Source: Aradus depressus (taxonomy: Eukaryota > Arthropoda > Insecta > Hemiptera > Aradidae). From it: a stretch of 64,000 nt of DNA. A program made the translations under genes and the position numbers. The first letter of the stretch is position 1; every line of letters starts with the position of its first letter. Shown in pieces: positions 48,855 through 60,014 of this stretch. The notes under the pieces are model-generated. The model had not been told where the DNA came from, did no database searches, and saw only the letters and a list, made by a program, of their open reading frames with translations. The stretch spans positions 32,125,489 through 32,189,488 of the forward strand of contig OY759224.1 in the NCBI GenBank assembly GCA_963662175.1. The letters run 5' to 3'.

Positions 48855-49850
48855 AAATCGGTAAATCACCAAGAATGTACTTCCCCAGAACGAATTAATC
48901 AATTAACTTTTCTCTCCCCTTCCAAAACCAGTCGACCGTCAGCGCTAATATTCAACATTTGACTTTTCTGAGCTCAAGAACGTGGGTTCGAAACCCGACC
49001 GAGGCCCTTAGTTTATTTTATTTGGGAGGTAAAATAAACTTAAGCACGCCGTCCTTCTGATGGGACGTTAAGCGATGGTCCCCGAGCCTGTACGATGTCA
49101 GGTATTCGTTAAAGATCCCTACACTAGGTGAATAAAAATTTAGGGTGAGCAAAATTTAGGACTCCCACAGTAGCGTCGGACTCATGTCCACCAGAGTAAC
49201 GAAAGAGCGCTCTGGTAGTAGGCGATATGACCTCGTAGTTAAAGCCCGGGCATGAGTCATAAAACCTAATCTAACCTAACAGTTGACTTATAAAGGGGCT
49301 CCTAAATCTTAATACTAAATTTTGTGTCGATAAATTCATTACTTCGGTTATTAATGTTTTTGAGTTAAACCTCACCCCTAATGCCCCCTTCCCCTCTGAC
49401 CGATTTGGCTGAAAGTCGGTAAATGTTTTCCTTATGAGGTTCAGTTCACATATATAAAATTTCGTGTCGATATATACATTCTATCGGCTGTTATTACAGT
49501 TTTTGTGTTACACCTCTCCTCTAATCCCCTCTTTCCTTTAGTCAATTTGGCTGAAAATCGATAGATGTAGTCGTTATGGGGTTTTGGAAGCACACAAAAC
49601 TTCTTGTCGATACATTCATTACATCGATAGTTATTGAGGGTTTTGAGTTGAGCCCCTCTCTGGTCCCCCTTCCCTTCTGCCGATTCAGCTGAAAATTAAT
49701 AGATGTCTTCCTTATGGGGTTTTGAATCTACTTATGAAATGTCGTATCAATACATTTAATACAACGGCAGTTATTAGAGTTTTTATGTTATGCTCCCCCG
49801 CCTAGTCCCCCCCCCTCCCTTTCCGATTGACGATTTGGCTGAAAATTATG
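48855..49850 (+). repeat. R140 family copy, forward, four units, split by a SINE
   Basis: Head gtaaatcaccaagaatgtac, cccagaacgaattaatcaat. It resumes at 49274. Repeat points gtcgata/gtatcaa at 49324, 49464, 49604 and 49743 give the ~140-bp period. Confidence 0.9.
48967..49273 (+). mobile_element. 5'-truncated tRNA-SINE inserted in R140
   Basis: Starts ctgagctcaagaacgtgggt (A box missing) and ends gcatgagtcataaaacctaa tctaacctaac. aacAtttgactt / aacAgttgactt on the two sides is the likely TSD. The tail is CCTAA-like. Confidence 0.9.
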
Positions 49851-50026
49851 AGCAGTGGGTAACGTGAGCAGTGGGTGAAAGTGCGCAGTGGGTGAAAGTG
49901 AGCAGTGGGTGAAAGTGAGCAGTGGGTAAGTGGGCAGTGGGTAAAGTGAGCAGTGGGTAAAGTGAGCAGTGGGTAAAGTGAGAAGTGGGTAAAAGTGAGC
50001 AGTGGGTAAAGTGAGCAGTGGGTATC
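49850..50026 (+). repeat. 15-17-bp minisatellite, 11 copies
   Basis: Unit gagcagtgggtaaagt with g/a variants. It directly follows the R140 word ggctgaaaattat. Confidence 0.95.
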
Positions 50027-50139
50027 GTCGTTATGTTTAGTGTAGGTGTATTTGATTTTGTTTAGATATAATTGTTTTATAAAAATATTGAATTAAAAAT
50101 TTAAAAAAAACCTCGACACAACCAATAAACCTTTAAAAA

Positions 50140-50400
50140 TGGGGGGGGGGGGGGGGGGGGGGGCTTGAAGGGCTTAGCGGGGATTGGCTTGGTCTTATAA
50201 ACATTTGAGCTCAAACTCCAAGTCTCTAGCTCCTAGGCTCTAGGCCGAGATCCCTACACAGGCTCTGATGAAACCTGAATATCTTTGAGACGGCATACCC
50301 GATTTCCACCAAACATGGCTAAGAACCATCTCGCAAATACCATCTTTTGATACAAAAAAGACGCTTTGAAATTGGAGCTACGATGCAACAGACATGCACT
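50140..50400 (-). repeat. Poly-G-anchored repeat, copy 2
   Basis: After about 24 G, cttataaacatttgagctca aactccaagtctctagctc, ggctctgatgaaacctgaat and ggagctacgatgc. It is the inverse of 60297-60610. Confidence 0.8.
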
Positions 50401-50695
50401 CAGTTAATATAATTTATATATGTCAATACAGGCCCTGAGGAAGTGCCTATAACGTACAGGTGTAGAAGTTTAATATCGCATTCCGACAGATAAGCTATCA
50501 TGATCCCAGGTATATCCATATCTTATCTTCCAGCCACGATAAGACTCTATAAAAATATTTATCGAACTATGATAAAAGTCTCTTGAAAGTTTTAATCATT
50601 TTCTGTTTATATATCACTTGGTAATTTAATTTCAGAACAGATAGATAAATAGTCGCTTTGTCAACTCTTCGTTTTTCACACGTTTCCGTTGCGCC

Positions 50696-50930
50696 TTTAG
50701 CGTGCTTGCGTACTGTGCTCAAGATCATGGGTTCAAACTATCTGGCAGATAGGAAAAAACGTTTAACGTCCCTTGGAAGGGAACGTTAAATGGCAGTACC
50801 GTGACAGTGCAATGTCAAGTACTCGTTAAAGATCCCTTAAAGTTGGATAGACAAAATGTAGGACTCCCACAGTAGAGCTAACTGAAAAGAGATAAAAACA
50901 TTGGATGCTTAGGTCCCTAGGTGTACACAC
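50696..50930 (+). mobile_element. tRNA-SINE, 3'-module B, diverged
   Basis: agcgtgcttgcgtactgtgc tcaagatc, gggttcaaac, gtcaagtactcgttaaagat, then cagtagagctaactg and ttggatgcttaggtccctag. Confidence 0.85.
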
Positions 50931-51341
50931 CATCCCACCCAGTATATCTCTCTCTACAAGTAGCTACAATTTGTATTTTGACCCATTTCCATTTCTTATA
51001 TTCATTACAATTTTACCCTCCCGAAGGTCTTCGAGCATTTTACAACTTAACTTCTTTTGCGAGTTGGCGCAGTTTTCACCCATTGCCAAATCGGTTTTCA
51101 CGACTGTAACAATAATACTGAGTTACACTTTATAACTCACTGTCAGAGGAGCTCTATAGGCCACTGGCGCTTAAAGCGTCGTTGGGGAAGTGTACCAGAA
51201 TGGGGTCTTGTTGGAAAGGTGGTGGTAAGGAGCATTGACTATTGTATGAAGGATTTTGCATTGATGGGATTTCAAAATTTTAAGAGGGGAGAAATCACCC
51301 AGTGGTGACACTCCCTAGGCACTGAGTTACAGTTTATAACT

Positions 51342-51466
51342 CACATTAGACTCCACACTGTACGGGTGGGATGTGCCCCTGAGGATGACGCAGTTGCGTT
51401 GAAAGCCGTTTCTGGTTGGATATAAAACAGTGGGAAGACGTCTTTTATTTCTATGAGAATAAGGTT

Positions 51467-51514
<48 letters not shown>

Positions 51515-51846
51515 GTAAGGATTGGAATCTCTGAAGATTGGAAACCTTGGCAGTACCCCACAGTTCAAGTCCGTAAGTCCATATCGGTTTCATGTACAAT
51601 TTATTATTTTTAAGATCTGGAAATGCAGTCGCTACGCTTCTTATCGCTAGTTATTTTTCTAAATTGAAGAAATGGATGGCTTTCCGTTTATGGATCAAAA
51701 AACACCTACTCGTTTACCCCTTCCCTTATTCTCATAGAAACAAAAGACGTTGTCTTCCCACTGTTTCATTTCCAACCAAAAACGGCTTAACGCAACTGCG
51801 TCATCCTCAGTGGTACATCCCAACCGTATAGTGTGGAGTCTAATGT
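51342..51846. repeat. Large inverted repeat of the CTGAnGATG family, T42 in the loop
   Basis: The arms 51342-51464 and 51723-51846 (about 123 bp) each hold the motif (CTGAGGATGACGCAGTTGCG) plus gggaagacgtctttt. The 258-bp loop begins with a T42 run at 51469-51511. Confidence 0.9.
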
Positions 51847-51985
51847 GGTGGGACATGCCACTGATGATGACGCAGTTGCGTTAAAATCAGGTTCTGGCTG
51901 GAAAGAAAGTGGGAAGACAACATATTTTATTTCTATGATATATTATATACAAGAAGCCTCTTCCCACACCATCCTTACTACTGGA
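51847..51985 (+). repeat. CTGAnGATG family copy directly after the inverted pair
   Basis: ggtgggacatgccactgatg, atgacgcagttgcgttaaaa, gtgggaagacaacatatttt and ttcccacaccatcctta. Confidence 0.8.
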
Positions 51986-52029
51986 CCTTCTCTTGTCTAT
52001 AAACCAGAGAAGCGAGCCAAAAAACCGTG

Positions 52030-52195
52030 GGGCATCTCAAAATCCACAATAACTGAAATTTAATATGAGGATTCAGAAGTCTTTAAGACACTTTTTTTTT
52101 TTTTCCAGTCAAATCGGTCGATTGTTTTCAGAGGGAGAGTAGCAACTTAGTTCAACCCACGCTGGAAAAGTACAATTCCGATGATTCACCGACAA
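52030..52195 (-). repeat. R140 family fragment, reverse
   Basis: taatatgaggattcagaagt, then reversed head words gtcaaatcggtcgattg and cgatgattcaccgacaac. Confidence 0.65.
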
Positions 52196-52437
52196 CTATT
52201 TCAGGTTACATCTCAGACAGTCTCTCCTTAAAGGTAGCATATACTAATGTTGATCTAGACAAAACCAATCAAGATGGTGGCAGTTTGAGGTCAAATTTGT
52301 CAATATTGATGAACATTGCCCGGTTTCAACCACCCCGATCGGCCATTAGTAATCGGATAATCGAGTCATCAATCACCCATTAGCCTTTGTTCGGTTATAC
52401 GATCGGTGTATTTCAAAAATTCAAAATATAACTGACT

Positions 52438-52588
52438 TTATCGACACTGAATTTAGTATGAGGATATAGGAGCCCCTATGTAAGTCAACTATTGAATATA
52501 TTGGCGCAAACGGTCTTGTTAGGGGAGCGAAAAATTAATAGATTCAGTGGTTCTGTGGAAGTACATTGCCGGTGATTCACCGACGTCT
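52438..52588 (-). repeat. R140 head unit, reverse
   Basis: tatcgacactgaatttagta, gtaagtcaactattgaatat, agtacattgccggtgattca ccgac. Confidence 0.8.
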
Positions 52589-52672
52589 TCTTATTTTGTT
52601 ATAATTTCAATTTATATCTTAATTGTTATTCTTTTAGTTTTTAATGAGAGTTTTTCTCATATTATTAATTTG

Positions 52673-52832
52673 TACGATGTCAGGTGTGCCCTAGGTGTAT
52701 AAAAATTTAGGATAAACAAAATGTAAGACTCCCGTAATAGAGTCGGGCTCATGTCCACCAGAGCGACGAAAGAGAGCTCTGGTAGTAGGCGATATGACCT
52801 CGTAGCTAAAGCTCGGGCATGAATCAATATAA
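52673..52832 (+). mobile_element. tRNA-SINE 3' fragment, module A
   Basis: acgatgtcaggtgtgcccta, tagagtcgggctcatgtcca, gtagtaggcgatatgacctc gtag and ctcgggcatgaatca. Confidence 0.88.
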
Positions 52833-53000
52833 TTACTATTGTCTAATTTCACATAAATATATGTATAGGATTCAGAAGCCAGCCACTATGCAAGACATAA
52901 ATTGAATTTTAGCCCTTTATTCTTTGTAGGGAGAGTGAAAAAAATAATTGATTAATTGGTCATTGGTGATAATTTCAATTTATACCTTAATTGTTATTCA

Positions 53001-53509
53001 ATGAAACTTTATTGCTTATAGAGATACAAATCTCATAGCAAGGATTGACCTTACTAGTTCACACATAAATGTAATACATCTTATATATATATATATATAT
53101 AATATAAACTTATAGTTAAAAATAGAAAATATAACAAACTTAATTAAACAAACAATTAATTTGGAAGATACATTATAAATATGGGCCTAAGTAAAGAGAA
53201 GAAAAATACAAACTGTTGTGAAATGTGTTATATTGAAATGTATAGAGAGGGCAAATCATAATAAAACTGTTTCTTTAAATTTTAAACTATTAGTTACTAA
53301 AATAAATACATTATTAATTTTTTCATCGTCATCAATACTTAACAAATTAATTATGTTTTCGGAGATTGAAATATACTTATTGATAAATTTGTTTCTGTAT
53401 TGGTTTAACATTGGACAAGTTATGAGAAGATGGAGTATGTTATCATTATCTCCGTTACAAAGTGGACAAACAGAGTCAAACTGAAATTTAGGGTAATTTG
53501 TATAATTAT
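53001..53509 (-). pseudogene. LINE 3' fragment with 10-bp TSD
   Basis: The minus strand reads FDSVCPLCNGDNDNILHLLI, then TCPMLNQYRNKFINKYIS. A C-x2-C..H..C zinc-knuckle-like end is common at the C-terminus of non-LTR retrotransposon polyproteins. The 3' end is gcaataaagtttcat. ttgttattca at 52991-53000 and 53510-53519 is the duplication. A related unfilled sequence stands at 52610-52660. Confidence 0.75.
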
Positions 53510-53519
53510 TTGTTATTCA

Positions 53520-54140
53520 TTTAGTTTTTAATGAGAGGAAAAGTTTATAACTTTTTAAATATTTTCTCATATTATTAATATTTTCGTTAAATACATGAGC
53601 ATTATTTCATGCATATAAATTAGTTTATCTTGTTATAATTTAATAATTTTTATATTTAATTTTAATTTTATCTCACTGTTATTGGATGTGAATATTTCAG
53701 AACAAACAAATTCCTGACTGTAAGCCACGTAGATTTCCTAGTTGACAGTTCAGTCCCTCCCTTACCTACATATATGCACTCAGCTAACTTCTTAGTTTAT
53801 AACTAAATCTGACGATGGTGTAATGGCCGAAACAGGTAGTTTTTGTGAAATAGACAATATTAAAAAAAAATAAGTTTGTTATATTTATGTATTACAAGTT
53901 GTATGTCCGTGTTTCATCAACGTAATGTATTATTAACATATTGTATTAATATCTAGAGTCCAATATTGATTATATTGTGTTAGGAAGCTGAACGCATCTA
54001 GGTGACTATCCGAAATAGTCGCTCGGACCAACTATAAATACAGAGAAAGGTTCATGGCCTCAACAAGGCGATACAGCTACCAGCTCAACACTACCACTTG
54101 TCATGTAAAAAAATTTACACACATTAAAATTATTAATATA
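53520..54140. other. AT-rich sequence with a CTGACGATG motif
   Basis: aaatCTGACGAtggtgtaat ggccGAAAcagg at 53808 is followed by gtgaaatagacaatatt, as near 4378 and 7300. Otherwise nothing recognised. Confidence 0.5.
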
Positions 54141-54164
54141 GAAAAAAATCAATTATTATTATTT

Positions 54165-54925
54165 GTATAAAAACGGCTGTTAGGAGTGAAGTAACTTAAA
54201 TAGTGAATATATATACAAAGATGGACAAGTCGCATTTTTTTTTTTCTTAAACGAAATGTGAACAACCAATGAATGGAGACAAAAGATGACGATCATATGT
54301 TTTAAATAGTGCAAAACAGTCTAAGGTGTGTTGTGGAAGTGGACAGTCTAGAGAGATAGTTGTTTTTAGGGTTAAGGTAGTGTACCAGTCTGAGTGATAG
54401 AAGATTTAGAGGAGGTAATGTAATAAAATTGGAAATATGTAGAAGAGAAAAGGTAATTTTTATTTATATGTACATATACATGCCCAAAATGGCCAATAAT
54501 AAAACAGAAAAAAGACTGAAATAGTTTTAAGTAATTAGTTTGTAAGATTAATTTTGTAAAATAATTTCATTTTTTTTATTACCAATCTTAATTATGCAAT
54601 TAATAATGTAGGTTTAGGTAAATAAACCCAATATTTGTTCTCTTATTCTATACTATTCATTTTCCTCGTTAACCCAGTAAGATAATTTATACCTTTGATT
54701 AGATTGAACATTTTTGCAAATTTAAAAAAACAATATGGCATCTCTTTAGTATCTTTAGAAGAAATCCAATTGAAATAATTATTTATTGCAATTTTTTAAA
54801 ATACGTGCACTTTCTTCAAAATTTCATGTCTCGAATTTTCGATATTTTTTATGGCCTTTTTCGGAAACTACTGTAGAAATCGAAATTTAGGAGAAGACCA
54901 GCTAAAATTTCTACAGGAAATGTGG
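54165..54925 (-). repeat. Dispersed ~740-bp repeat, inverse of 34015-34755
   Basis: aaaacggctgttaggagtga, acgaaatgtgaacaaccaat, aacccagtaagataatttat and gaagaccagctaaaatttct mirror the other copy. Confidence 0.8.
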
Positions 54926-55024
54926 TAATTTTATTAGGTATTTGTTTATTTAATTTTATTATTTATTATTAATTTTATTTTAATTATATATTTATTTAAC
55001 ATTTATATTGTACATCTTCTGCCA

Positions 55025-55530
55025 ACCCACGCAGTACTTCCCCAGCACGAATTAATCAATTATTTTTTCGCTCTCCCTACAAAGAATAAAGGGCTAAAAC
55101 TCAATATTTGACTTTTGTAGTGGCTTCTGAATCCTTATACTAAATGTATCGATACATTCGATAAATCAGAAGTTATTAGATTTTTGATTTGAACTCTTTC
55201 TAATGCCCCACTCTCTCCCCTTCGTCAGATTTCCCTGAAAGTTAATAAGTGTTGTCCTTATTGACCGATTAATATTACTTATGATATTTCATGTCAATAC
55301 ATTCATTAGAATGGCAGTTTTTAGAGTTTTTGTATAATGCCTCCTCTCTAATCCTCTGCACATTTATAATTTCGTTTTCGTTCATTCTATCGGGAGTTAT
55401 TGTGGTCACACACAGACAGACAGAGAGCAATGTTTTCATTTTTGGAATCAGGGGTCGGAAAACATGAAAATCCGTTGAAAACTTGGATTCTAATTTCTGA
55501 CCGATTACATAGGAAAGCTATAGCTGAGGA
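55025..55530 (+). repeat. R140 family copy, forward, three units and end
   Basis: acttccccagcacgaattaa, gatacattcgataaatcaga, tgtcaatacattcattagaa, then ggaatcaggggtcggaaaac and ctgaccgattacataggaaa. Confidence 0.88.
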
Positions 55531-55697
55531 GGCAAAAATATAACTAAATATTGAAACGAACAGATTAATTTATGTTTATCAGTAGTTCTTGTATTCGTTA
55601 CTAATCTTGACTTGGGAAGGTTCTATTTTGTAATCTGTATTATTATTCTACAGAATAATCTTATAACAATCTTTGAGATGAATAAAAACAATAAATT

Positions 55698-56001
55698 TTG
55701 AGCTCAAGATCGTGGGTTGGAAACCCGGCCGAGACCCTTAGTTTATTTTATTAGGGAGGTAAAATAAACTTAAGCACACCGTTCTTCGGATGGGACGTTA
55801 AGCGATTGTCCCGAGCTTGTACGATGTCAGGTACTCATTAAAGACCCCTGCTCTAGGTGAATACAAACTTAGGGTAGGCAAAATTTAGGACTCCTACAGT
55901 AGAGTCGGGCTCATGTCCACCAGAGTGACGAAAGAGCGCTTTGGTAGTAGGCGATATGACCTCGTTAAAATCCCGGGCATGAGCCATAATAACTGACTAA
56001 C
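55698..56001 (+). mobile_element. 5'-truncated tRNA-SINE with TSD
   Basis: Begins ttgagctcaagatcgtgggt and ends gcatgagccataataactga. aacaataaatt at 55687-55697 and 56002-56012. The A box is absent. Confidence 0.93.
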
Positions 56002-56012
56002 AACAATAAATT

Positions 56013-56671
56013 AACTGTAAAGCATCAAGAAAACTACTTTTAAACACAAAATGAAGAAAACAGGTTATTTGTATGAAAATAAGGAAGTGTTTATATAAAT
56101 GAACTCAATACACTGAAAAATCGCCAAATCGTTCGTTTTAGTTAGGAGAGAGAGCAAAAACTTAGTTCATTGATTTACTGGGACATTGTCAATGCTCCAA
56201 TACTATTTTTTTTTGTTTTTTAGAAAATATGAAAGGCTAGGAAACACCTCATTTATGCAGACCAAGGACTTTTCAGAGGACGTCTCTCTGTTCGCATAGC
56301 CGTCAAATTACATCTACTAATCACAACCAGAACGTAATCAAAGAGACAGAAGGAGCAAAAATGGAAATGGATCCGGAGGCGAAACTAGGAAGCGAAGAGA
56401 TGTGCCAAGAAGGCGAAATAATTGAATTGATAAGACAGCAGATATGTGTCCACAGATCGGTCAATGAGTAGGATAGATGTCAACTGAGGTCAATAGACAT
56501 CCCGGACACATTTGCGGCTAGAGGACCACGTGACCCTCCTAGAGAAGACACGTGTTCAATTTGGAATTTGGCCGCCATTTTGAATGCAAATTGGAAACAT
56601 TTTAAACATGTATTTTTACTCATGTCAACTAAATTGTTATTTATATATATATTATGTGGTGGGCTGATGTT
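56013..56671. other. Upstream intergenic sequence, unique-looking
   Basis: 56230-56600 is less AT-rich (gaaatggatccggaggcgaa) with no long frame. Nothing recognised. Confidence 0.4.
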
Positions 56672-56728
56672 TTACACCTAGGGACCTAAGCATCCAATGC
56701 TCTTATCCCTTCCCTGGAAGCTCTTGCC
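56672..56728 (-). mobile_element. tRNA-SINE module-B end, reverse
   Basis: tttacacctagggacctaag, catccaatgctcttatccct and ccctggaagctc. Confidence 0.75.
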
Positions 56729-56931
56729 TTCCCCCTTATTATATTAACTGTATGTTTATACAACCTAAACCAAGTCCTTCATGGAGTGCTCAGTCTCCCA
56801 GTTTCCTTAATGAACCTGAGAATGCTCCCATGGTCCAATCTTCTAAAATCCTCCTCTGTGATTACATCTTTACCAAAGATGTGGAATCTCGTTCGCGCAT
56901 ATCCCGAGCAAATGTCCAGGTTATGTTATAG

Positions 56932-57125
56932 TAAGATGTTGTGGGACGAGATTTCTTGAAGAAATAAAAGACGTTGTCTTCCCACTGTTTTATTTTTGAA
57001 CTGGCCAGTTGTCCTTTAACCGCTACGCTGTGTGGGTGGGATGTACCACTGATGATGACGTTGTTGCGTTGAAAACCGGTTCTGGTCAAAATTAAAACCT
57101 TGGGAAGACGTCTTGTATTTCTATG
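56932..57125. repeat. CTGAnGATG family copies, inverted pair
   Basis: Minus part gatgttgtgggacgagattt and gacgttgtcttcccactgtt. Plus part gtgtgggtgggatgtaccac TGATGATGACG and ttgcgttgaaaaccggttct. Confidence 0.75.
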
Positions 57126-57239
57126 GGGAATATAAATGTTTGAAACTTTTTAATTAACCGGAAAGAAGTGTTGCCAATGTCACTTTCAGTTCTTTCTTCT
57201 TGGTACTCTGTTGGTTCAAACTAAAATAAATTAGTTATT

Positions 57240-57675
57240 CTCTTCCCCAGTTTTACAAATTATAGAGAAAGTTATGTAATCGGTCAAAAACTCAATGTTT
57301 TTTCAACGCAATTTCATGTTTTCCAACCTTCCGATTCTAAAAACGAAAAAAAAAAATGATGTCAATTTGTTAGTCAGTGAATACGATAACTCCCAATAAA
57401 AGAGATATATAATATATCCAGAACCCCCAAGAACGTCACCTATTGATTTTCAGCCAAATCTGACAAAGAAAAGGGGGTTTAATACAAAAACTAGAATAAC
57501 TATCGATATAATAATAAATGTATCGACAAAAAATTTAGTGTGAGGATTCAGAATCTCCTTTGTAAGTCAACTACATATTTTTAGCCCAAACGGTCAATAG
57601 GTTTTGTTGGGAGAGCGAAAACTTAATTGATTAATTCGTGTTAGAGAAGTACTTAGCCGGTGATTCACCGACTCT
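57240..57675 (-). repeat. R140 family copy, reverse, to the head
   Basis: agagaaagttatgtaatcgg, gatacaataactcccaat-type words, cctattgattttcagccaaa, and the reversed head attaattcgtgttagagaag .. ggtgattcaccgac. Confidence 0.88.
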
Positions 57676-57731
57676 TCAAATGGAAAACAGAAGTTTTACT
57701 TCCCTAAATTGTATTAAAATAAAATTTCTAA

Positions 57732-57807
57732 AGAGGACGCCGGTAGCTCAGTTGTATACGTGCTTGCCTTCTGAGCTCAAGATCGTGGGTTCGAAACCCG
57801 GCCGAGG
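57732..57807 (+). mobile_element. tRNA-like SINE head alone
   Basis: gaggacgccggtagctcagt (A box) and gggttcgaaacccggccgag (B box), 76 bp, then an immediate switch into R140 unit sequence. No anticodon arm of a standard tRNA can be drawn, so it is not called as a tRNA gene. Confidence 0.9.
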
Positions 57808-57995
57808 CGATTTTGTGTCGATACTTTCATTACATTGGCAGTTATTTGAGTATTTATCTGCTCAAAGACACATAGACAGACAGCGTTTTTTTTTTTTTTT
57901 TTTATTTTCGTGATCAGGAAATCGGAAAACTTGTAATTTTGTTGAAAGCTCTGTATCGAACTTCTGACCGATTCCATAACTTCACTATACTTCGT
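57808..57995 (+). repeat. R140 family 3' end, forward
   Basis: ttgtgtcgatactttcatta, T19 tract, gatcaggaaatcggaaaact and gaccgattccataacttcac. Confidence 0.8.
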
Positions 57996-58059
57996 GTAGC
58001 TAGGGAAGTATTATCCAAGTTCGATATATCGTAGATAAACTCTAGGTTTCTCTTTCACA

Positions 58060-58480
58060 GATACTATAATACAGAGGCTCTAATCGGTCTAAATTTCGAT
58101 ATTGAGTTATCACAAGAATTTCATGATAACTCGATTCTCTGAATCTAAAAATGAAATAAATTGCACTGTCTATCTGTCGCTACGATAACTATTTAAAGGA
58201 TGAACTTATCCAACGTAGAGAATTTGAACTATTTATGTAAATGTTATGCGGCAGCCTAACCTGACAGGAGAAAATAGTAGTTGGTGAATGACAGTCGAAA
58301 AACCTGAAATTCCGTTGAAAACTCCGCATCGATTTTCCTGACCGATTACATAACTTTCCCCGTACATCATATAGCTGAGAAATTAAAATTCTGTAAGCGT
58401 ATGTGTCTGTCAACACGATAACTACCGAAAGAATGAATTTGTGGACAATTGTATATTTAAATTCAGAACCTCAATTTTCA
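58060..58480. repeat. Two R140 end fragments in opposite orientation
   Basis: Reverse part ctaatcggtctaaatttcga..ttcatgataa. Forward part acctgaaattccgttgaaaa, ctgaccgattacataacttt. Then the reverse words acacgataactaccgaaaga. Confidence 0.6.
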
Positions 58481-58850
58481 TAATTTAGTTAGGTAATGTG
58501 GATTCAGACGGTTGAGCAGTCTAACTGTAATTAATAGTTGACTTTTGGGATACTTGGGAGAAGTTTCATGAAAATACTTCCCGCAAAATCTGCATTCCGT
58601 TTTTTACAGAAATAAATTGAGTTGGTTTTTTTAAAAATAAATCAAGAAGCTCTTGAAATAAACAATTTATATTATTAATTAGTGATTATTCTTAACTCTT
58701 ATAATCACAAATTATTTAAAAGTAGAATCAAAATTAATCCCTAAAGCAGACATAGTTATTGATAACTTAACCGAAAGCTTACTTGAATTTAAAATATTGT
58801 TATTTTAATTTATATGCATGAACACTAAGAGAATTTAATTAATATAATAA

Positions 58851-59088
58851 CGGCTTAACGTCCTATCCGAAGGACGACCTGCTTAGGTTAAATGAACTTA
58901 AGCACGCTGTCCTTCGAATGGGACGTTAAGCGATGGTCCCGAGCCTGCATGATGTCAGGTACTCGTTAAACACCCCTATCCTAGGTGAATAAAAATTTAG
59001 GACTCCCACAGTAGAGTCGGGCTCATGTCCACGCTCTGGTAGTATGTCCTTGTAGTTAAAGCCCGGGCATGAGTCATAATAACTAATA
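58851..59088 (+). mobile_element. tRNA-SINE with inverted duplication of its core
   Basis: gcttaacgtcctatccgaag gacg is followed within 30 bp by its complement cgctgtccttcgaatgggac gttaagc. Module A then runs, with a small deletion, to gggcatgagtcataataact. Confidence 0.88.
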
Positions 59089-59191
59089 TATTTGATATTT
59101 TTAAAAAATGTCAATTTAATATTATTAAACAATAACATTAATAAATTAATAAAATATAAATGATGGTTTTCACTGTCATTTGGTGAATTGG

Positions 59192-59596
59192 CATATCGTC
59201 GGTCTAAACGTGATACCTCATATGTGCAAAAAGCCAACTTTGTACAGGAGAGACAAAAAACTGATTAAAAAAATATTCACTACAGGAAACCTCAATTTTT
59301 TCGACATTTGTATTAAGTGAGATGTATATGCTTGCCATGAATTGTTTTTAAGCTAGTTTGCAAATCCAAGTAAAGAATTAACGTACTTGACGGAGTTACG
59401 AGGTTTCACCACAATTTCGTTCACATTTCTTTTGCAAGGTAACGGTTCTTCAAACCGTATTTCATGGTTTTTTCGTTTTATGTCGTATATAAGTCCGACT
59501 AGATCAATAGAGTTTTTTTTCTTTTTTTTTTTTGTAAAAAAAACGATTTTTGGAAAAATGTCGCTTATGAGGTATCACGTTTAGGCCGATGATATA
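59192..59596. mobile_element. ~405-bp TIR MITE
   Basis: atatcgtcggtctaaacgtg atacctcat pairs with atgaggtatcacgtttaggc cgatgatat. The interior has (t)n tracts and no coding. A TSD is not clear. Confidence 0.78.
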
Positions 59597-60014
59597 TTTC
59601 TTATATTCTTAGCCTGGGTAGCCCCCCCCTCAGGTTGATATATGTACGTTCAGCGCCCCCCCCCCCTCCCCCGATGCACTTGTTACATGCCAAAAGTTCT
59701 GCCATAAAAATTTCGACTTTAAGTTATATACAAGTTTTAAATTGTACCTATTTTTCAGTTGAAGCCCCCCCCCCCCCCCCCCCCCATCCAAAAAAATATT
59801 TTCCACATTACTCTGACCTCCAGATTTCTCAGTGGTAGCAATACGATTACGTGTTTAAGGAGCGACATTTTGGTCATTGACGTAAGCAACGGAGAGACCG
59901 TGCGGTGATTATACTGAAACCTGTTTCAGAGGATATATACGTAGGTTTTTGCCGGATATGGCGACTGGTGAAAGATTTAATATATTTCTAGAAAATGAGA
60001 AAATAAAATAAAAG
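59597..60014. other. Upstream sequence with two poly-C tracts
   Basis: C tracts at 59655-59668 and 59765-59784. No frame beyond their translations. Confidence 0.45.

Noticed and set aside
57732..57807. Functional tRNA gene
   Set aside because: A and B boxes are good, but a standard cloverleaf with a 7-nt anticodon loop cannot be drawn, and the same head begins all the SINE copies.
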